Shown here: positions 26,060 to 35,240 of the stretch, one piece after another
Numbering within the stretch: the first letter of the stretch is position 1
Layout: each line of letters begins with the position of its first letter
Translations under genes and position numbers: made by a program
Source: Tateyamaria omphalii
GTDB taxonomy: Bacteria; Pseudomonadota; Alphaproteobacteria; Rhodobacterales; Rhodobacteraceae
Assembly: GCF_019802125.1 (NCBI RefSeq)
Contig: NZ_JAHVHT010000003.1
Coordinates: 496,001 to 560,000, forward strand
Length of the DNA: 64,000 bases
Reading direction: 5' to 3'
Notes under the pieces: generated by a model
Told to the model about the DNA's origin: nothing
Databases searched by the model: none
Seen by the model: the letters and a program-made list of their open reading frames with translations, nothing else

Positions 26060-26281
26060 GTTGGAACCCTTGTCGCTGCGTGAATGTGAGTCCGAATCAG
26101 CACAATATCTACTCGGAATCGCTGGAAATTGTGATGCTTTGACAAAAAGACTCTAGCCCTAGAATCATGATTCGCGTATCACTACCGCCACAACAAGTGG
26201 TCAGCACGGCGAAACAAGGCCGGCGACGCGATTACCAGAAGGGTCCGCAATAAAGCGGTCTGAGGCGAGAGTGGTGGTGTT
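26060..26281 (+). promoter_or_regulatory. Divergent regulatory region before the adhesin gene
   Basis: TTGACA (26139-26144) and TAGAAT (26160-26165) could be -35 and -10 boxes with short 15-base spacing. A perfect 12-bp palindrome GAATCATGATTC (26162-26173) overlaps the -10 box and could be an operator. A leader of over 110 bases follows before the ATG at 26282. The left side also carries the promoter of the minus-strand glycerate kinase operon. Confidence 0.45.
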
Positions 26282-29200
26282 ATGAAGGCGATTGATTTCG
26301 TCGTCCGCAATGGTGCGGGCGCAGTGCAGCGTGGAGTCGTGCCGGTTGATGGCAATACGGCGGTGTCGCTGACAAGCGGGCAAGAAATTTCATTCAATCT
26401 TCGGCAAATTGATCTGGCCGGGCAGCAGCGCAGCGGAGATGACCTTATCATCACGCTGGTCGACGGGCGCCAGATCACGCTTGAGAATTACTTTAACGAT
26501 GCGGGCGTTGCCAATCGCCTGTTCATCTCGGCGGACGGTTATCTGAACGAGGTCGCCTTTGTCGAAACAACCGATGGCGAGCTTTTTGCGCAGTACGGTC
26601 CGACGGAGCAGTGGGGCAAGTGGAGCCCGTCCGACGATCTGATCTATCTGGGTCGGACGGAAGTGGCGAACCTGCCGGTGACAGATGACGAGGAAGTGTC
26701 CATGCTGGGCGCGGCGCTGCTTGGCGGCTCGGGCCTGCTGGGCGGTGGCGCGGCGGCCGCGGCAGCCGTGGTTGGTGGAGCAGCGTTGCTCGGCGGTGGC
26801 GGCGGCGGTGGTGGCACCGGCAGTGACGGCGGTGGTGGTGGCGGCGACAACCCGCCTCCCTATGTGCCGGCCGATCCCACTGTGAACGATGTGGGCACAT
26901 CCACCGATATTGGCGGCGACGATACGTCAACGCATGTTGTAACGGTCACTGGCACTGGAGAGCCGGGTGATACGGTCGAAGTGACCGCCGGCGATCAGGT
27001 GGGAACGGTGACGATCGGGGACGACGGCTCCTGGGAGTTGGATTTCGAGGGCGATACCTTCCCCGGCGATGGCACGGTCGAGACGGTTGCCGAATTCACG
27101 CATACGGGTGGTGGTTCCACCACGATTGCCGGTCCGACATTCGTGATCGACACGACGCCACCCGATGTTGCAATCACCCACGGGGTGGAATCGGTCGGGC
27201 ATGTAGTCAATGGTGGTGAGCTGTCCGGCGGCGTCACGCTGCAAGGTACGGGCGAGGCGGGCGCGACGCTGGAGATCACGATCTCCGGTGTGACACGTAC
27301 GGTCACCGTCGCTGACGACGGGACGTGGGAGGCCACCTGGCAGCCGGGAACACTGGCCGATGGAGAGTATTCCACCGCTGTCACCGTTGTTGCATCGGAC
27401 AGTTTTGGCAACACCACCACGATCACCGACATGCTTGTCGTGGATACTGTGGCCGAAGTCACAATGGAAACCGCGACCGTTGAAACCGATGGGATCATCA
27501 ACGCCGAAGAGGCGTCCGATGGTGTCACTCTGACGGGCACGGCGCAGGCCGGTTCGACTGTCGAAGTGACCTTTGGCACGGTTGTAACCAGCGCGATTGT
27601 CGATGCGTCCGGCAACTGGACGGCGACCTTTGCAGCGTCCGACATCCCTTCGGGCGAGACAACAGTTGCCGTGACCGCGGTGGCTACCGATGCCGCAGGC
27701 AACACGGCCACAGCCACGGGCGACGTTCAGGTCGACACGCTGGTCAATGCGCTTGGATACACCTCTACTGCCGGTGGCGATGGCACGATCAACGCGGCGG
27801 AAGCGGCGTCTGGCCTTGTCGTCACAGGCGTGGTCGAGCCGGGCTCGACCGTATCGGTTGAACTGGCTGGTGTGACCACCGCCGCAGTGGTCGCCGCAGA
27901 TGGCACGTGGACGGCGACTTTTGCACCGGGCGCATTGCCTTCGGGCACCTACACCTCGGATATGGTCGCCACGGCGACCGACGCGGCTGGCAACATGTCG
28001 AGTGTCACCCAATCGGTGAACGTGGACACGCAAGCCAGCGTTCTGACGCTGGATGGACCGGTTGAGGGCGATGATGTCATCAACGGGGCAGAGGCGAGCG
28101 ACGGCGTTGTGTTGTCAGGCACGTCCGATCCGGGCGCGGTTGTGGATGTCACGCTGCACGGTGTCACACATCAGACGGTGACAGGGACCAACGGGACCTG
28201 GCAAGCATTCTTTGCTGCAAGCGAGATCCCTGAAGGAACCTACGACGCTCAGATCAGCGCGACGACAACGGACGCAGCGGGCAACACGGCGACGGTCACC
28301 GATACGGTGCATGTGGATACGCGGGTCGACAACCTGTCCGTTGCCGCAGACGCCATTGAGGGCGACAACATCATTTCGGAAGCAGAACGTCTGGATGGTA
28401 CGGTCGTCACTGGCACGACGGAGCCGGGCTCGACCGTGACCGTCACAATGGGCAGCCATACAGTGCCTGCCATCGTGGATGCGAATGGCAATTGGCAAGC
28501 GCCCTTTACCGCGGATCAGATCCCGCAAGGTGAATACACCACGGACGTGTCCGTTACCGCGACTGACGTTGCAGGGAATGTCGCGACTGTCACCGATACG
28601 GTGCGGGTGGATACGCTGGTCAATGCCCTGAGCCTGAACAAGCCGATTGCCGGAGACGACGTTGTCAACGGCGAGGAAGCGCGCGAAGGCATCAATCTGG
28701 GCGGCATGGTCGAGCCTGGCTCGACCGTGATGGTCGATTTCAACGGCACCGTGCTTGAGGCCACTGTGGATGCAGGCGGCACATGGTCGCTTGATATTCC
28801 GCCCGCGGCCATACCGGGTGGTGAATACGATGCAGCCATCACTGTCATGGCCACAGATGCCGTCGGCAACACCGATACGCTCAGCGACATGGTGCGCATC
28901 GACACGCAAGCTCCAGACGGGCCGGTCATCGCGAGCTACACGCGCGATGCTGACGGGATCCGCGGCATTTCGACAGAGCAAAGCGATGGCGATCTGTCTG
29001 TCGCGCAGGTCAATGCGGATGGGTCGATCACCAACGTCGTCGCCAACCAGGTCGACATCGATGTGCTGGGCGAGACGAACTTCCAGTTCCAGACCGATGT
29101 GCCGGACGGTTCGCACCTGGTCGTCAGCTCGGAGGATGCGGCGGGCAACACCATCGGCACCTACGTTGTGCTGGATGACGAGAGCGCCAATTCGACCGTT

Positions 29201-29485
29201 GATCTGGGCAACGCCAACCTTGGCAACTACCAGATCGAGGCGGTGGAACTGCAATTCGCGGAAGAGGCCAGCCTGACCATCACCGAGGCGCAGCTTCTGG
29301 ATCTGTCGGACGGCACCAACACCCTGACCATCCATGGCGGCAGCGACGACAAGGTCACGATTGCGGGTGCCACGCGCACCGGGTCGACCACGGTCGATGG
29401 CCACACCTATGACGTCTACAGCCTGGGTACCGAGGGCACGATCATCCTGGACGACGACATCACCGTGAACACGGGCGTCGTCTAA
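26282..29485 (+). CDS. BapA-like adhesin with seven Ig-like repeats
   Basis: A 1067-aa acidic surface protein. Residues 1-135 match the BapA-prefix/LapA-type N-terminal module (SLTSGQEISFNLRQIDLAGQ; ENYFND). A Gly/Ala-rich linker follows (about 140-185). Seven Ig-like repeats of about 97 residues span roughly 205-875, each ending in a TDAAGN-type stretch and VDT. The last 190 residues are a non-repetitive, Asp-rich C-terminus expected to carry the type I secretion signal. No RTX nonapeptides are visible. It is directly followed by all three parts of a type I secretion system, so it is probably exported by it and may mediate surface attachment. Confidence 0.85.
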   Translation: MKAIDFVVRNGAGAVQRGVVPVDGNTAVSLTSGQEISFNLRQIDLAGQQRSGDDLIITLVDGRQITLENYFNDAGVANRLFISADGYLNEVAFVETTDGELFAQYGPTEQWGKWSPSDDLIYLGRTEVANLPVTDDEEVSMLGAALLGGSGLLGGGAAAAAAVVGGAALLGGGGGGGGTGSDGGGGGGDNPPPYVPADPTVNDVGTSTDIGGDDTSTHVVTVTGTGEPGDTVEVTAGDQVGTVTIGDDGSWELDFEGDTFPGDGTVETVAEFTHTGGGSTTIAGPTFVIDTTPPDVAITHGVESVGHVVNGGELSGGVTLQGTGEAGATLEITISGVTRTVTVADDGTWEATWQPGTLADGEYSTAVTVVASDSFGNTTTITDMLVVDTVAEVTMETATVETDGIINAEEASDGVTLTGTAQAGSTVEVTFGTVVTSAIVDASGNWTATFAASDIPSGETTVAVTAVATDAAGNTATATGDVQVDTLVNALGYTSTAGGDGTINAAEAASGLVVTGVVEPGSTVSVELAGVTTAAVVAADGTWTATFAPGALPSGTYTSDMVATATDAAGNMSSVTQSVNVDTQASVLTLDGPVEGDDVINGAEASDGVVLSGTSDPGAVVDVTLHGVTHQTVTGTNGTWQAFFAASEIPEGTYDAQISATTTDAAGNTATVTDTVHVDTRVDNLSVAADAIEGDNIISEAERLDGTVVTGTTEPGSTVTVTMGSHTVPAIVDANGNWQAPFTADQIPQGEYTTDVSVTATDVAGNVATVTDTVRVDTLVNALSLNKPIAGDDVVNGEEAREGINLGGMVEPGSTVMVDFNGTVLEATVDAGGTWSLDIPPAAIPGGEYDAAITVMATDAVGNTDTLSDMVRIDTQAPDGPVIASYTRDADGIRGISTEQSDGDLSVAQVNADGSITNVVANQVDIDVLGETNFQFQTDVPDGSHLVVSSEDAAGNTIGTYVVLDDESANSTVDLGNANLGNYQIEAVELQFAEEASLTITEAQLLDLSDGTNTLTIHGGSDDKVTIAGATRTGSTTVDGHTYDVYSLGTEGTIILDDDITVNTGVV
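26931..28920 (+). repeat. Seven tandem Ig-domain repeats (~291-294 bp period)
   Basis: Coding repeats inside the adhesin gene begin near 26931, 27226, 27520, 27808, 28104, 28393 and 28687. Each encodes a phrase like GVxLTGTAxPGSTVxV, a central NGTWxAxF, and VTATDAAGNxATVTDTVxVDT. They are similar but not identical at DNA level, so recombination between them is possible but not evident. Confidence 0.8.
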
Positions 29486-29630
29486 GGCACTGCAACACAA
29501 ACGAACTTTCACTGGGCAAGAGCAACAAGACCAAAAAATCGAGCATTCTCCAGCAAGACAGAGGCGCGGACCGGACACCGCAACCGCGCCCACCTCCAAA
29601 AACGATAAAAACCCGAACCGGGGCAGGACT

Positions 29631-30968
29631 ATGGGGCAAGGTGGTATGAGGTACGCGGTGGTGTTCACCGCCGTCTCGCTTACAGCGGGATGTATGGGGG
29701 ACATGGGCGAAATGCCCTTTGTGTCCCGATCCGATGCAGGGGCTGACGCGGAGGTCGTGGCCCCGTCGCAGGCGGCGCTGCGGGCGACACCCACGACACA
29801 TGACGAGACATTGAACGCGGAAAGCCCGGTTATTCAGGGTTTGCTTGCGCGCCGGTCGGTACTGCCGTCGGGCAGTGCGTATGACCGCGTGGCGACGTCT
29901 GTTCTGGCAGCTAATGCCCGCGCCGCGGAGACCGAGTTGCGCGCAGCACGTCTGCGCGCGTCTGCCGCGTCAAAGAACTGGTTGCCGACCATCGGGCCGC
30001 GCGTGTCGTTGAACTCGCTGGGCGACATCATCAGCCAGATCGTCGTCGAGCAGGTGATTTTCGACAATGGCCGCAAGAAGGGTGAACGCGCCTTTGCCAA
30101 GGCAGATGTCGAGGTGGCCGCCGTCGCGCTGGCCGAGGATACGAATGCCCGGGTGGCGACGGGGTTGGATCTTTATCTGACCGCTGCCGAAGCCCGTGAA
30201 AGCGCTGTCGTCCATCGCGCGACCCTGCGTGAGATGGAGCATTTCGAATACATCATGTCAGAGCGCGTCCGGGGCGGCGTGTCGGACATGTCCGATCTGA
30301 ACGTGATCCGCCAGAAGCTGGCAGAGATCCGAGCCGCCATTGCTGCGAGCGAAGAGGCGGAGGCAACGGCGATTTCCGAGTTGAACGCCATGTCGATCCA
30401 GCCGCTGGGCGATGTGCGTGGGCTTGAGACGCTGGCTGTGGGTGGCGCTGCCGCACAGCCCTTGGCCGTGACGCGGGCGGAAGCCGAGAAGGAGCGCAGC
30501 ATTGCGCAGGCGCAGATTGATCGCGCCAACCAATTGCCCGGCATCACCGCCACGGCGACGGCTGGGGAAAACAGTGGGGCTGGGATCACGGCCGGCGGCA
30601 CTGGCATCGGCTTTGGCACCGCTGGGCGTTTGCGTGCCATCGAGGCTGCGCGCGAGGCGGCGGGCCGTCAGGTGGCCCAGGCCAATGAGGATGCGAACCG
30701 CACCTTGCGCCGTTTGGAGGGCCAGTCTGCTGCCACCGCCCGTCAGGCGGGTGAGGCGCGGGGGCTGACTGCGCAGGCCAAGACGAACCTTGATCTGTTT
30801 CAGGATCAATATCAGGCCGGACAGCGGCAGGTCATGGACGTGGTGGGCGTCTATGAAACCTTTGCCGCGCGCCAGGTCGCCGAAGTGCTGCTGAAATACG
30901 AAGCGCTCCGCCTGCAGGTCGAATTGGCCCGCGTGCAAGGGGTGCTGGCGGATGGAGAGCAGATTTGA
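29631..30968 (+). CDS. TolC-family outer membrane protein of the type I system
   Basis: A 445-aa outer-membrane efflux protein. It starts with a lipoprotein signal (VVFTAVSLTAGCMGDMG; lipobox LTAGC). The body is the long alpha-helical repeat of TolC relatives, with many Ala/Glu/Arg-rich heptads (AEARESAVVHRATLREME). It should form the outer-membrane tunnel for the adjacent adhesin. A second start at 29646 is possible. Its stop codon overlaps the start of the next gene (TTGA), showing tight coupling with the ABC component. Confidence 0.85.
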   Translation: MGQGGMRYAVVFTAVSLTAGCMGDMGEMPFVSRSDAGADAEVVAPSQAALRATPTTHDETLNAESPVIQGLLARRSVLPSGSAYDRVATSVLAANARAAETELRAARLRASAASKNWLPTIGPRVSLNSLGDIISQIVVEQVIFDNGRKKGERAFAKADVEVAAVALAEDTNARVATGLDLYLTAAEARESAVVHRATLREMEHFEYIMSERVRGGVSDMSDLNVIRQKLAEIRAAIAASEEAEATAISELNAMSIQPLGDVRGLETLAVGGAAAQPLAVTRAEAEKERSIAQAQIDRANQLPGITATATAGENSGAGITAGGTGIGFGTAGRLRAIEAAREAAGRQVAQANEDANRTLRRLEGQSAATARQAGEARGLTAQAKTNLDLFQDQYQAGQRQVMDVVGVYETFAARQVAEVLLKYEALRLQVELARVQGVLADGEQI

Positions 30969-33199
30969 CCGAGAAACGCCCCTTTACCCTGACCATCACC
31001 AACGGCAATCGGGCGCAGATCACGGCGGCCCCGGTCAAGGAGACGCCGAAGGCCGATAACGCCAATCATGAGGCGGACCGTTTGAGTGCCCGCGCCGATG
31101 TGGCGGTGGCCTATGCCGGTTTGCTTGGGGTGTCTGCGGCGGCGTCCGACATGCTGACGACCCTGCGGCAGAACGCGCGTGAGGGGGCAAGTGACAAGGT
31201 CGAAGCCGGGACGCTGGCGGGCTGCTTGCGTGGCGCGGGTTTGCAGGCGCAGGTGATGTCTGTGAAGGCCTTGACGCCGGAACACTGGCCCGCACTGGCC
31301 TATATGACCAGCGGTCAGGTGGTGTTGGTTGTCGGTCAGGACCGCGATGACCTGATCATTTATGACAAGACCTGCCCGGACAATCGCGCCCATGTGCCGA
31401 TGGGGGAGTTCATGCCGTTCTTTGCCGGTCTCTTGGTCAAGGCGGAGGCGCCGCTGGAGCGGGTGGCGGAGGTGCACAAAACCTTTGCCGTGCGCAATCA
31501 CTGGTTCTGGGGGCAGTTCCCGCGCTTTCGCAAGGCGCTGGCGGAGGTGGCGCTTGGGTCTTTCGTTGCGAACCTGCTGGCTGTCGCCGTGGCATTGTTT
31601 TCCTTGCAGGTCTATGACCGTGTGATCCCGCATCAGTCCGAGGCGACTTTGTGGGTGCTGGCGGCTGGAGCCTGTCTGGCCCTGTTGCTCGAGGCGTTTA
31701 TCAAGATCGCCCGTGCCCGCCTGATGGACGGTGCGGGGCGGCAGATTGAGTTGTCCGTTCTGACCCTGCTGATGCAGCGCGTCATGGGGATGCGGAGCGA
31801 TTTGCGAGGGCAATCTCCGTCGATGACATTCTCGGCCATGCGCGAGTTCGGGTCTGTGCGCGAGTTCTTTACCGCTTCGACGATCGGCACCATTGCCGAC
31901 ATCCCGTTTATCTTTGTGTTCCTGTTGCTGGTCGCGTCCATTGCGGGGCCGGTGGTCTGGGTGCTCATCCTTGGCGGGGTGCTGATGGTGGTGCCCGGTT
32001 TCTTCCTGCAGCGCCGGATGCTGCGTTTGACGCAGGAAACGCAGGGCGCGTCCGCCAAGTCTTCGCGGCTGCTGCACGAGGCGATTTTTGAGCGGGATAC
32101 GGTGAAGACGCAGCGCGCCGAGGACCGTGTGATGCGGTTGTGGCAGGAGTTGACGACTCTGTCGGCCATGAAGTCGTCGGAGCAGCGGCGGCTGGCGTCG
32201 GCCCTGACCTTCTGGAGCCAAGGCATGCAGCAGATGACCTATGTGGCTGCGGTGATTGCGGGGACGTATCTGGTCTTTGCCGGGCAGTTTACCGTCGGGT
32301 CGATCATTGCGGTGGGTATTCTGTCGTCGCGGACTTTGGCGCCGCTGACGCAGTTGGCGGGCACGATGGCGCGTTGGGGCAATGTGAAGGCGGCGCTCGA
32401 TGGCCTGGACGCCATTGCCGACGCGCCGCAGGATGTGGATGAAAGCCGGACCTATCTGCGCCGTGATGCGCTGAAGGGGCATTTCGAACTGCGTGAGGTG
32501 CAGTTTCAATACGAGGACGATGGCGCGCCGACGTTGGACCTTCCCGGTGTGCAGATCATGCCGGGGCAGCGCGTTGCTGTTCTGGGATCGAACGGGGCGG
32601 GCAAGTCGTCTCTGCTCAAGCTGCTGTCGGGGGTCTATGCGCCGAGCAAGGGCCGCGTGCTTATTGATGGCACCGACATGGCGCAGATCGAGCCGCGGGA
32701 TTTGCGGCGGCTCGTTGGCTATCTGGGACAGGATGTGCGCCTGTTTTCGGGCACGCTGCGGGACAATCTGAACCTGACGTTGCTGGAGCGGGACGATGAT
32801 CGCCTCTATGCCGCGCTGGATTTCGCGGGGCTGGGGCCGTTTGTGAAGGGGCACTACAAGGGACTGGATCTGGAAATTCTGGATGGCGGGCAGGGCCTGA
32901 GCATCGGGCAGCGCCAGTCGATCGGCTGGGCGCGGCTGTGGTTGCAGGATCCCAAGATTTGCCTGTTGGATGAACCCACCGCCGCCTTGGATCAGACGCT
33001 GGAAAGCACTCTGGTCAGTCGGCTCGAGACATGGATGGAGGGCCGCACGGCCATCATCGCCACCCACCGCGTGCCGATCCTGTCGCTGACCAACCGCACG
33101 CTGATCCTGCAGAACGGGCGCATGACCATCGACGGCCCGCGGGATGAGGTGCTGAGCCATATCGGCAAGACCGTACCGCTGAAGGGCAAGATCGCATGA
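30965..33199 (+). CDS. Type I secretion ABC transporter with inactive C39-like domain
   Basis: A 744-aa inner-membrane ABC exporter of the LapB/LssB type. Residues 40-165 look like a C39 peptidase-like domain, but no catalytic cysteine is present at the expected N-terminal position, so it should bind rather than cut its substrate. A six-helix membrane domain follows (about 190-460). The ATPase has Walker A GSNGAGKSS, signature LSIGQRQ (Ile variant) and Walker B CLLDEPTAALD. The TTG start overlaps the previous stop codon, and the HlyD gene overlaps its end by four bases. Confidence 0.88.
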   Translation: MTEKRPFTLTITNGNRAQITAAPVKETPKADNANHEADRLSARADVAVAYAGLLGVSAAASDMLTTLRQNAREGASDKVEAGTLAGCLRGAGLQAQVMSVKALTPEHWPALAYMTSGQVVLVVGQDRDDLIIYDKTCPDNRAHVPMGEFMPFFAGLLVKAEAPLERVAEVHKTFAVRNHWFWGQFPRFRKALAEVALGSFVANLLAVAVALFSLQVYDRVIPHQSEATLWVLAAGACLALLLEAFIKIARARLMDGAGRQIELSVLTLLMQRVMGMRSDLRGQSPSMTFSAMREFGSVREFFTASTIGTIADIPFIFVFLLLVASIAGPVVWVLILGGVLMVVPGFFLQRRMLRLTQETQGASAKSSRLLHEAIFERDTVKTQRAEDRVMRLWQELTTLSAMKSSEQRRLASALTFWSQGMQQMTYVAAVIAGTYLVFAGQFTVGSIIAVGILSSRTLAPLTQLAGTMARWGNVKAALDGLDAIADAPQDVDESRTYLRRDALKGHFELREVQFQYEDDGAPTLDLPGVQIMPGQRVAVLGSNGAGKSSLLKLLSGVYAPSKGRVLIDGTDMAQIEPRDLRRLVGYLGQDVRLFSGTLRDNLNLTLLERDDDRLYAALDFAGLGPFVKGHYKGLDLEILDGGQGLSIGQRQSIGWARLWLQDPKICLLDEPTAALDQTLESTLVSRLETWMEGRTAIIATHRVPILSLTNRTLILQNGRMTIDGPRDEVLSHIGKTVPLKGKIA

Positions 33200-34377
33200 G
33201 CATCGCGCACACCAATCTGAGCGGACAGCTTGAAAGTGACATGCGTGGCCCATCGCTGGTCGTATGGCTGAGCGCCGGGGCGGTGCTGGTGTTTGTTCTT
33301 TGGGCCGCGTTTGCCTGGGTGGACGAGATTGTCCGCGGCTCGGGTGAGATGATCTCGTCGTCTCGACCACAGATCATTCAGAACCTTGAGGGCGGTATTC
33401 TTGCCGAATTGGCTGTGGCCGAGGGCGACGTTGTCGAGCAGGGTGATGTGCTGGCGCGGTTGCAGGGGACACAGTTTCAGTCTCAGGCCGATGATCTGCA
33501 GGATCAGATCGCGGCTCTGGCCGTGCGCCAGTTGCGTCTGGAAGCTGAGTTGGCGGGCCAGTTTGATTTTGCGGTGCCGGGTGCGTTGGAGCAGCAGATG
33601 CCGGGGCTTGTGGCGTCGGAGCGGGCGCTGCTCAATGCGCGGCAGACCGACTTTCTGAGCCGCCGCGAGGGCGCGCAACGGGTGCTTGATCAGGCCGCCA
33701 AAGAGCGGACGCTGTTGGAGGACTTGCTGGAGCGCAACATCGTCGCACTGATCGAGGTGACGCGGGCGCGTAAAGCCCATGCGGATGCGCGTATCAAGCT
33801 CGATGAGATCATGACCCAGACTGAGCTGGAGCGGGCGCAGGCCTATTCCGATACGCTCAAGGAACTGGGCACACTGCGCCAGACCTACAAGGCAGCGCAG
33901 GACCAGTTGAACCGGACCGTTCTGGTCAGCCCCATGCGGGGGATCGTGAACAATCTGAGCGTCACGACCATTGGCGGTGTTGTGCGGCCTGGTGAGGAGA
34001 TCCTGCAGATCATCCCGCTGGACGAGGAGTTGTTTGTCGAGGCGCGCGTGGCGCCCAAGGACATCGCCAACGTTCTGCCGGGGCAGGAAGCGAGCGTGAA
34101 GCTGAGCGCCTACGACTACACGATCTATGGTGCGCTGAAGGGCGAGGTGAAGCTGATCTCGGCCGATACATTCAAGGACGAGCGCAAGCCGGACAGCGAG
34201 GCGCACTACAAGGTGACGGTGCGGGTGGACATGTCGGCGCTGACGGAGCGGCAACGGTCAATCTCGATCCGGCCGGGGATGCAGGCGGAGGTTGAGTTGC
34301 ACACCGGGGCGAAGACGGTGCTGCAATATCTGATGAAGCCGCTTTACAAGTCGCGTGAGGCGTTTCGGGAGCCTTAG
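33196..34377 (+). CDS. HlyD-family membrane fusion protein
   Basis: A 393-aa adaptor. One N-terminal membrane helix (SLVVWLSAGAVLVFVLWAAF, about residues 20-39) is followed by the lipoyl half-motif IIQNLEGGILAELAVAEGDVV, a long coiled-coil hairpin (about 90-240), the second lipoyl half (VSPMRGIVNNLSVTTIGGVV) and a beta-barrel. It links the ABC exporter to the TolC-like tunnel. The ATGA overlap with the ABC gene marks one operon. It ends the secretion locus; no terminator hairpin is obvious after it. Confidence 0.9.
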   Translation: MSIAHTNLSGQLESDMRGPSLVVWLSAGAVLVFVLWAAFAWVDEIVRGSGEMISSSRPQIIQNLEGGILAELAVAEGDVVEQGDVLARLQGTQFQSQADDLQDQIAALAVRQLRLEAELAGQFDFAVPGALEQQMPGLVASERALLNARQTDFLSRREGAQRVLDQAAKERTLLEDLLERNIVALIEVTRARKAHADARIKLDEIMTQTELERAQAYSDTLKELGTLRQTYKAAQDQLNRTVLVSPMRGIVNNLSVTTIGGVVRPGEEILQIIPLDEELFVEARVAPKDIANVLPGQEASVKLSAYDYTIYGALKGEVKLISADTFKDERKPDSEAHYKVTVRVDMSALTERQRSISIRPGMQAEVELHTGAKTVLQYLMKPLYKSREAFREP

Positions 34378-34397
34378 GGCATGGTTCTGTGCGCGCT

Positions 34398-34733
34398 TTA
34401 ATTTTCCTCTCGGAGAGTGGCTGCTAGAGCTACGATTTTTTCATTCTGTTCGGAAAGTCGCGCCTTTGCCGAAACACCGTCCAGAGGGCGAGACATTGGA
34501 ATTTCCGATGCTAAATTGACCGCCCAAACTGCTTCATCGGGCGGATTGTTATCATCGTATTCGCACAGCGGATCCAGCAAGAAGGAAAGGTATATAGTGC
34601 GGCCAAGTGGGCTCCATTTTGGAGTCAGTCTCCAGATTTCCTTCGCCCACCAACAGTCGCTTGAAAGGCAAACCGTTTCAACGTCCCAGCCATTGTTTTT
34701 TAGCTTTTCTTTGAGCGGCGCAAATTTCGACAT
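34398..34733 (-). CDS. Orphan AT-rich hypothetical protein
   Basis: A 111-aa soluble protein without recognisable domains. It is rich in Trp (WDVETV, CWWAKEIWRL, KWSPLG) and has no signal or membrane segment. The composition is visibly more AT-rich than the flanking secretion and dtd genes, so recent acquisition is possible. It is convergent with the HlyD gene, 20 bases apart. An overlapping opposite-strand frame exists, but its translation is low-complexity Ser-rich and less protein-like. Function unknown. Confidence 0.55.
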   Translation of the reverse strand: MSKFAPLKEKLKNNGWDVETVCLSSDCWWAKEIWRLTPKWSPLGRTIYLSFLLDPLCEYDDNNPPDEAVWAVNLASEIPMSRPLDGVSAKARLSEQNEKIVALAATLREEN

Positions 34734-34793
34734 AACGTTCTGAATACCTCAAATCTTGAAAGGCAGCATAGCATGCACCGGAGACGTCTCCGG

Positions 34794-35240
34794 TTAACTC
34801 GCCTCTGTATCCAGCCAGATCGTCACCGGCCCGTCATTCGTTAGTCCCACGGCCATCTCGGCACCGAATTGACCTGTTTCTGTCTCAACCCCAAGATCGC
34901 GCAGGGCCTCGGCAAATTGCAGGTAGAGCGCCTCGGCCTCGTCTGGCTTGGCTGCCCCTGAAAAGCCAGGGCGGTTGCCGCGGGACGTGTCCGCTGCAAG
35001 CGTGAACTGGCTGACCACAAGCGCGCTGCCGCCTGTTTGCAGGATCGACAGGTTCATTTTGCCGGCGTCGTCCTTGAACAGTCGCAGTTTTGAGACCTTC
35101 GCGGCGAGCGCCTTTGCCGTTTCGGTTGTGTCGCCGGGCATAGCGCAGACAAGGATCAGGAGGCCTGGGCCGCATCTGCCGATCGTTTGGCCATCCACGG
35201 TGACGGAGGCTTCGGACACCCGCTGCAGGAGCGCCCTCAT
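34794..35240 (-). CDS. dtd: D-aminoacyl-tRNA deacylase
   Basis: A 148-aa enzyme that removes D-amino acids from tRNA. The start [17 protein letters not shown] is typical of the family. The active-site motif [17 protein letters not shown] and the second cross-subunit motif [13 protein letters not shown] (Gly-Pro pair that excludes L-amino acids) are present. It acts as a cytoplasmic homodimer. The start at 35240 is preferred over an ATG nine bases upstream because it overlaps the stop of the upstream nitroreductase gene (ATGA) and begins the conserved sequence. Confidence 0.95.
   Translation of the reverse strand: MRALLQRVSEASVTVDGQTIGRCGPGLLILVCAMPGDTTETAKALAAKVSKLRLFKDDAGKMNLSILQTGGSALVVSQFTLAADTSRGNRPGFSGAAKPDEAEALYLQFAEALRDLGVETETGQFGAEMAVGLTNDGPVTIWLDTEAS

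Noticed and set aside
26931-28920. Regular repeats that could suggest a CRISPR array
   Set aside because: They are about 292-bp coding repeats encoding Ig-like domains, not short repeats with unique spacers. No CRISPR array or cas gene was seen in the window.
30851-33370. Minus-strand frame of 839 codons opposite the secretion ABC gene
   Set aside because: Gln/Arg/His-rich shadow translation; the opposite frame has complete ABC motifs.
34417-34743. Plus-strand frame opposite the orphan gene at 34398
   Set aside because: Ser-rich and low in complexity compared with the minus-strand product; no RBS seen.
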